Both the position numbers and the translations under genes were made by a program. From contig OZ024900.1 in the NCBI GenBank assembly GCA_964017195.1, positions 33,997,093-34,061,092 of the forward strand: a stretch of DNA of 64,000 bases, in the 5' to 3' direction. Of the stretch, positions 60,520-64,000 are shown piece after piece. Source of the DNA: Siderastrea radians (taxonomy: Eukaryota > Cnidaria > Anthozoa > Scleractinia > Rhizangiidae). The notes beneath the pieces were generated by a model, which searched no databases, had not been told where the DNA came from, and saw only the letters and a program-made list of their open reading frames with translations. Positions within the stretch are counted from its first letter, which is position 1. Every line of letters begins with the position of its first letter.

Positions 60520-60942
60520 GTAGGCGCCGCTTATCATACTCTGTTTGTGGTGGACTGCGCTTTTAATGGCTTGATTGGTGATCAAATTTATCTTTCTAAC
60601 GCCACGGGTTAGGGGTTTTGTTTTTGTCTGTTGATTTTGTTCCTTTGAGGCTCGCTGAAGCGGTTTATCCTGAAACTTAATTTTCACTCACTCTATCGCT
60701 TCCTCTGAGTAAGTAAACAACTTTAAAATCTTGAAAAACGGCTGTCAGGAGCCTCAAATCAACAAAATATTGTGTTAATATTTTTGATTATTTTTCTTTT
60801 TACATTTTATAAAACTTCAAAAGCCCTAAACATTCGCCCTTGATCACACATAAGACCTGATAAAGCCACCGCACGGATGAGGTTAGTCTCCAGCCGTGCT
60901 TCGATGCGCCCTCTGAGAGGATCGCGTGCGCACCGAAACGCG

Positions 60943-61798
60943 CGAAGTTCTGTCAATCTATGAATGATCTTGCGGTTAGTTCGGTTCCACGGGTGGTATA
61001 ATAAATTGACACTACGGAGATTGCGAACAGTATTTGCTTGGATAAGCAGAAAGAAAGTTCTAGCTTCCTTTTGCGTCTAAAAGCGCTAAGAAAAAAAGAA
61101 AAACTTTAAGACGAGAGAAGTATTTAAAGAAATGGTTTCAACATTTTAATGCTAACGTACAACGTATGGATTTTTTGTATGTTTCTTGAAAGAGCCAGGG
61201 TAAACCTTTGAGATTTTAACATAACCCACTGCCCCTCACCCTCGATATTCACGGCTGATCTTTCATAACCCTTTATGACTTGAGCGATAAATTAAATTGT
61301 TTTAAGAATTTAAGCAATGTCCCTAATTAAAATTAGGGACATTGCTTTAACGTGTGACGCTAAAAGAACAAGAAAGCCCAGGGGCATTAGAACCCACTGT
61401 TGTTTGGTGTAGCGGAAGTTTGCGATGAATATTTTGTTTGGTCGAGCGAAAACGGGGAGTCGGGGGGGCTACTGACCGACAGAAAAAACGAAAAAAAAAA
61501 TGGGTATTACTAGATCCTGTCCCAACGGCGTGGTAAAAAGCATTTTGGCGCTGGCACTTTAATTTCTAGTATTTTGGTCGGTGACTTCGAATTGAATTCC
61601 GGACCAACCAGTTACGGTTCACAGTAAAAATTAACCTTATTGGTCAGTTAACCGTTAAAAATACCCGTTCGTTGTCGGTTGACGGTAAAAAATCTCTCCT
61701 TATTTGTTACTGGACGGCTTAAATTAAAACCATTAGATGGGTAACCCATTAAGAGTCATAAGTTGAGTATGTTTTCCGCTTTGATTTCATTCATGCAG
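60943..61798. other. Intronic DNA before the CTHRC1-like exon
   Basis: It contains a 36 bp palindrome at 61,312–61,347. Short repeated motifs around ttaaccgttaaaaat and gttgacggtaaaaaa occur at 61,620–61,690. No exon is seen. Confidence 0.5.
61312..61347. repeat. 36 bp palindrome with 17 bp perfect arms
   Basis: AAGCAATGTCCCTAATT, two A residues, then the exact inverse. TTAA overlaps each outer edge (61,310 and 61,347). Confidence 0.92.
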
Positions 61799-62155
61799 GA
61801 TTGTTCGTTTAACAAACTGAAGTCCGATACAGCACTCAAAGTCTCTTTCCAGGGAAGTATGAGAGTCGCGGGTAGTCTAAAGTGTAACCGCTGGTACTTC
61901 AAGTTCAATGGTAACGAATGCAGTGGACCAATGACAATTGAGGCTGTTGTGTACAGCAACTGGCCATCTTCGGTTCCCAATCTGCTTCATCACCGATCAT
62001 TTGAGGGCTACTGTGAGAACATCCCACAGGACACGGTTAGAGTGGAATTATGGGTAGGACAGTGTCCGAGTGGCCAAACCTTGGGTGATGCTTACACTGG
62101 ATGGAATTCAGTTTCCCGGATTATCATCGAAGAAGTTTCAAGGCCCCAGTCCTAA
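61799..62155 (+). CDS. CTHRC1-like C-terminal domain exon
   Basis: The exon begins after ttcatgcag and runs to TAA at 62,153–62,155. It encodes DCSFNKLKSDTALKVSFQGS, RWYFKFNGNECSGPMTIEAV, a central GYCENI, and WVGQCP…GDAYTGWNSVSRIIIEE. These are hallmark segments of the globular C-terminal domain of collagen triple helix repeat-containing protein 1, a secreted matrix protein. Cnidarian proteins combine it with PAN, EGF and ILEI modules, so I link it to the upstream exons. However, the Trp/Cys-rich piece that normally precedes DCSF is not seen, and the phase does not match the ILEI donor at 47,402. It could instead be the end of a neighbouring gene. Confidence 0.88.
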   Translation, partial: DCSFNKLKSDTALKVSFQGSMRVAGSLKCNRWYFKFNGNECSGPMTIEAVVYSNWPSSVPNLLHHRSFEGYCENIPQDTVRVELWVGQCPSGQTLGDAYTGWNSVSRIIIEEVSRPQS

Positions 62156-62333
62156 TTCGTGGCTCTTTAAACTGTTCTACTAGCACTAGAGAACAGAAAG
62201 TTTTGTTCAATGTCTAGATAAAACGCTTTAAGGCGATATGCTGTATTAAATATATGTTACTACGAAATGAATCTACTTTAATTACCTCGTAAAACGTAAC
62301 ACCAGTTCTCGTGTATGTAAGAAGATAAAGTAC

Positions 62334-62339
62334 AATAAA
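62334..62339 (+). terminator. Polyadenylation signal AATAAA
   Basis: AATAAA lies 179 bp after the CTHRC1-like stop codon, a plausible 3' UTR length. Confidence 0.6.
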
Positions 62340-62780
62340 GAAAATGCTTCGTTATTTCTCTCAGAAATCTGAGTTGTCAAGTCTGACGAAAAATGAATTT
62401 AATTACTAATAGAACTTCCGGGGCCTGGAGTTTTAATGCAGTGGAATTTTGAAATTCCCCAGAGCTTTCAGGTTCGTTTTTTCCTTGCCCTAAAAACGAC
62501 TGCGTGGGAGGCTAGGGGAGAACAAGCGTTTTCCAAAGCACATGAAACCTTCCAGGTTTTCACGGGCCACAGTTTTTATTTTTGCGAAGAAGCCACAGCT
62601 TCACGTTAACTTAACTGGTGCTCCCGTTGTACGTTAGTTTAGGACATGTTGCAGTCAACTGTCGCTTTCGTACAGAATAATGTTTCATCATAACTTTAAC
62701 ATTCCCATTATGAAACTATTAGCGAAAATGTTTTCAAACACGTCTAAAATTCAGACTTTCATGTCAGTGCGTCACTAACG

Positions 62781-63968
62781 TTAAGCTGGTGTAGACGGTT
62801 CGGCTGTCTTAAGGTGGGGTAACTTGTAACGTTTGTTTCTTGTGAACGGAGTTTTAGACAGGTTGCACTCGATTTGCACCACAATGGCAACGAGGACGAA
62901 AATACACGCAACATGAAAAACAGCAGCAGCAAAACTTGAAGCAGTTTTTCCCAAATTCAGGGCTAAAAAAGCATAAACAGCAGGATTTAGGCACGAACTC
63001 GATGCCTGCGCAATCAGGCACTGGATTTGTAACATGACATCGCTTTCAAGTGACAAATTTTCGAGAACTCCATACACGCTGAGCAAATCCACGATAAAAT
63101 TGGAAACCCCAGCATAGGGCGAAGACTAGAAGAGCAGTTACCATCAAGCGAATTGTTTTTGCCTTACACTAAGCTACTGCACCGTGAATTTTTCCTTTCT
63201 TGCTTCTTTTCCCTAAGTTGACAGCGATCTTCGTGTAGGTCACTAACATGTACATGAAGGGAACAATAAAGGCCACGATGAAAAACAGTGTTTTTGATAG
63301 CTGTGTTTTCCAGTCTATAGGTGAGTGAGAAAACGCATATTTCCTACACTTTTCTGTTCCGTTTTCCTCTTTCCAGCAGATTTCTTGAGATTTTGTTCTG
63401 ACGCTGTAAATAAATGGCGTAGAAGACATGAGGGCGTAAATCCAAATAGCTGTGTGTAAAAGCAAGTATGTTTTCAAACGTCGCGGTGCCAGACTTTTAA
63501 AAGGTTGTAAAATGTTTCTTTGTCGATCCCAAGCAATGGCGGCCAAGCTTGTAAAAATGGCAGCTGCACATGAGAGTTCCATAAGAACAAAGGCCTTGCA
63601 AGAGTGTGGCGAATTGTTGAAGTCGTTTTGTCTCAACAGTGGAACGGCGATATGGCGGGAAAATTGGAGAAGTTTCAAACAGATGTTAACTACATGGAAT
63701 ACTAGTAAAAAAACGGCGCATGCGTATTTTGAGCGCCCGTGTTTTTTTCTAAGTCTTTTGGCGGGAAAATTGGCGCAAATTGAACGGCGGTTACCATGGC
63801 AACAGTTAAGACAAAACAATTTGCAAATAGTTGGGAGCATAAATATTTGAACGACAACACTTTGTGTTCAAAATGCTTTAATAAACAGTAGCCAAATAAA
63901 ATGAACTTGTTCGTGAAAGAGACGTCTGAAAAGCCTTCACTGAAATGATTTCGCCAAATAACCTGCAT
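62781..63968 (-). pseudogene. Class A (rhodopsin-like) GPCR pseudogene
   Basis: The pieces in three frames line up as one seven-helix receptor. TM1 lies in the frame ending at 63,702 (FANCFVLTVAMVTAVQF). TM2 to TM5 lie in the 63,840–63,169 frame. They include CKAFVLMELSCAAAIF, a DRY-like AIAWDRQRNI, Cys residues in the second extracellular loop, and a hydrophobic TM5. A TAG at 63,169 interrupts loop 3 (HGAVA*CKAKTIR). TM6 continues in frame (MVTALLVFALCWGF), then shifts frame at about 63,100 into FIVDLLSVYG. TM7 carries the NPxxY motif (SSCLNPAVYAF), and the last frame stops at 62,781. One stop plus at least one, probably two, frameshifts make it non-functional unless the sequence has errors. 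The ligand is not predictable. Confidence 0.8.
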
Positions 63969-64000
63969 GTCTTTTACAGGAATTGCTCGGAGAAAAAAGA

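Larger units (their letters stand above)
55626..60942 (+). mobile_element. MULE-like element, copy B, inverted relative to copy A and 3'-truncated
   Basis: The outer 270 bp repeat lies at 55,626–55,913. Close homology to copy A spans 56,189–60,942 (copy A 23,770–28,553, opposite strand), including the 60 bp repeat at 56,659–56,718. Similarity stops abruptly after cgcaccgaaac at about 60,942, in the intron before the SWIM exon. The protease, SWIM and PHD modules and the right-hand repeat are therefore missing. Between 55,914 and 56,188 the sequence differs from copy A and ends in a strong hairpin. Confidence 0.85.

Overview
This is animal nuclear DNA from a repeat-rich, AT-rich genome. It most resembles an anthozoan cnidarian, probably a stony coral. 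The reasons are a secreted PAN–EGF–ILEI–CTHRC1-type domain set, DNA transposons carrying THAP or P2X7-tail-like domains, and many short palindromic elements of a style common in coral genomes. The species call is inference. Genes have spliceosomal introns with GT/AG junctions, and there are no operons, no recognisable tRNA or rRNA genes and no CRISPR array.

Host genes are few. One plus-strand gene appears to run across most of the window. Its PAN and EGF exons lie at 11,080–12,121 and three ILEI exons at 46,556–47,402; a CTHRC1-like terminal exon at 61,799–62,155 is followed by an AATAAA signal. The EGF-to-ILEI junction is phase compatible, which implies a 34 kb intron. The junction into the last exon is not phase compatible, so at least one exon is unseen or lost. 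At the right edge a minus-strand class A GPCR is broken by a stop codon and frameshifts.

Mobile DNA makes up most of the rest. Region by region:
- 1–9,435: a tandem segmental duplication. The left copy carries a 2,289 bp element with long inverted repeats (1,500–3,788), and the right copy preserves its exact empty site.
- 12,562–16,132: a TTAA-flanked, non-coding inverted-repeat element.
- 17,920–19,215: a 69 bp minisatellite.
- About 20,285–30,618: a large minus-strand MULE-like element. It encodes a multi-exon DDE transposase, a SWIM-like finger, a Ulp1/C48 protease-like domain and a PHD finger, and it is broken by several lesions. A second, oppositely oriented, 3'-truncated copy with open transposase exons lies at 55,626–60,942.
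- 31,991–33,770: a 9 bp-TSD foldback element and two low-complexity satellites, one with a 20 bp unit containing a 12 bp palindrome.
- 34,628–39,149: a complete TTAA-bounded Kolobok-like transposon with two convergent genes, a P2X7 C-terminal-domain-like protein and a THAP-DDE transposase carrying three disabling lesions.
- 40,307–45,776: short foldback elements and a 5'-truncated non-LTR retrotransposon with a C-terminal restriction-like endonuclease.
- 50,390–53,350: a dispersed 107 bp repeat.

The strongest candidates for something under-described are the two-gene Kolobok/P2X7-tail transposon, the MULE carrying protease, SWIM and PHD modules, and the unclassified element at 1,500–3,788.
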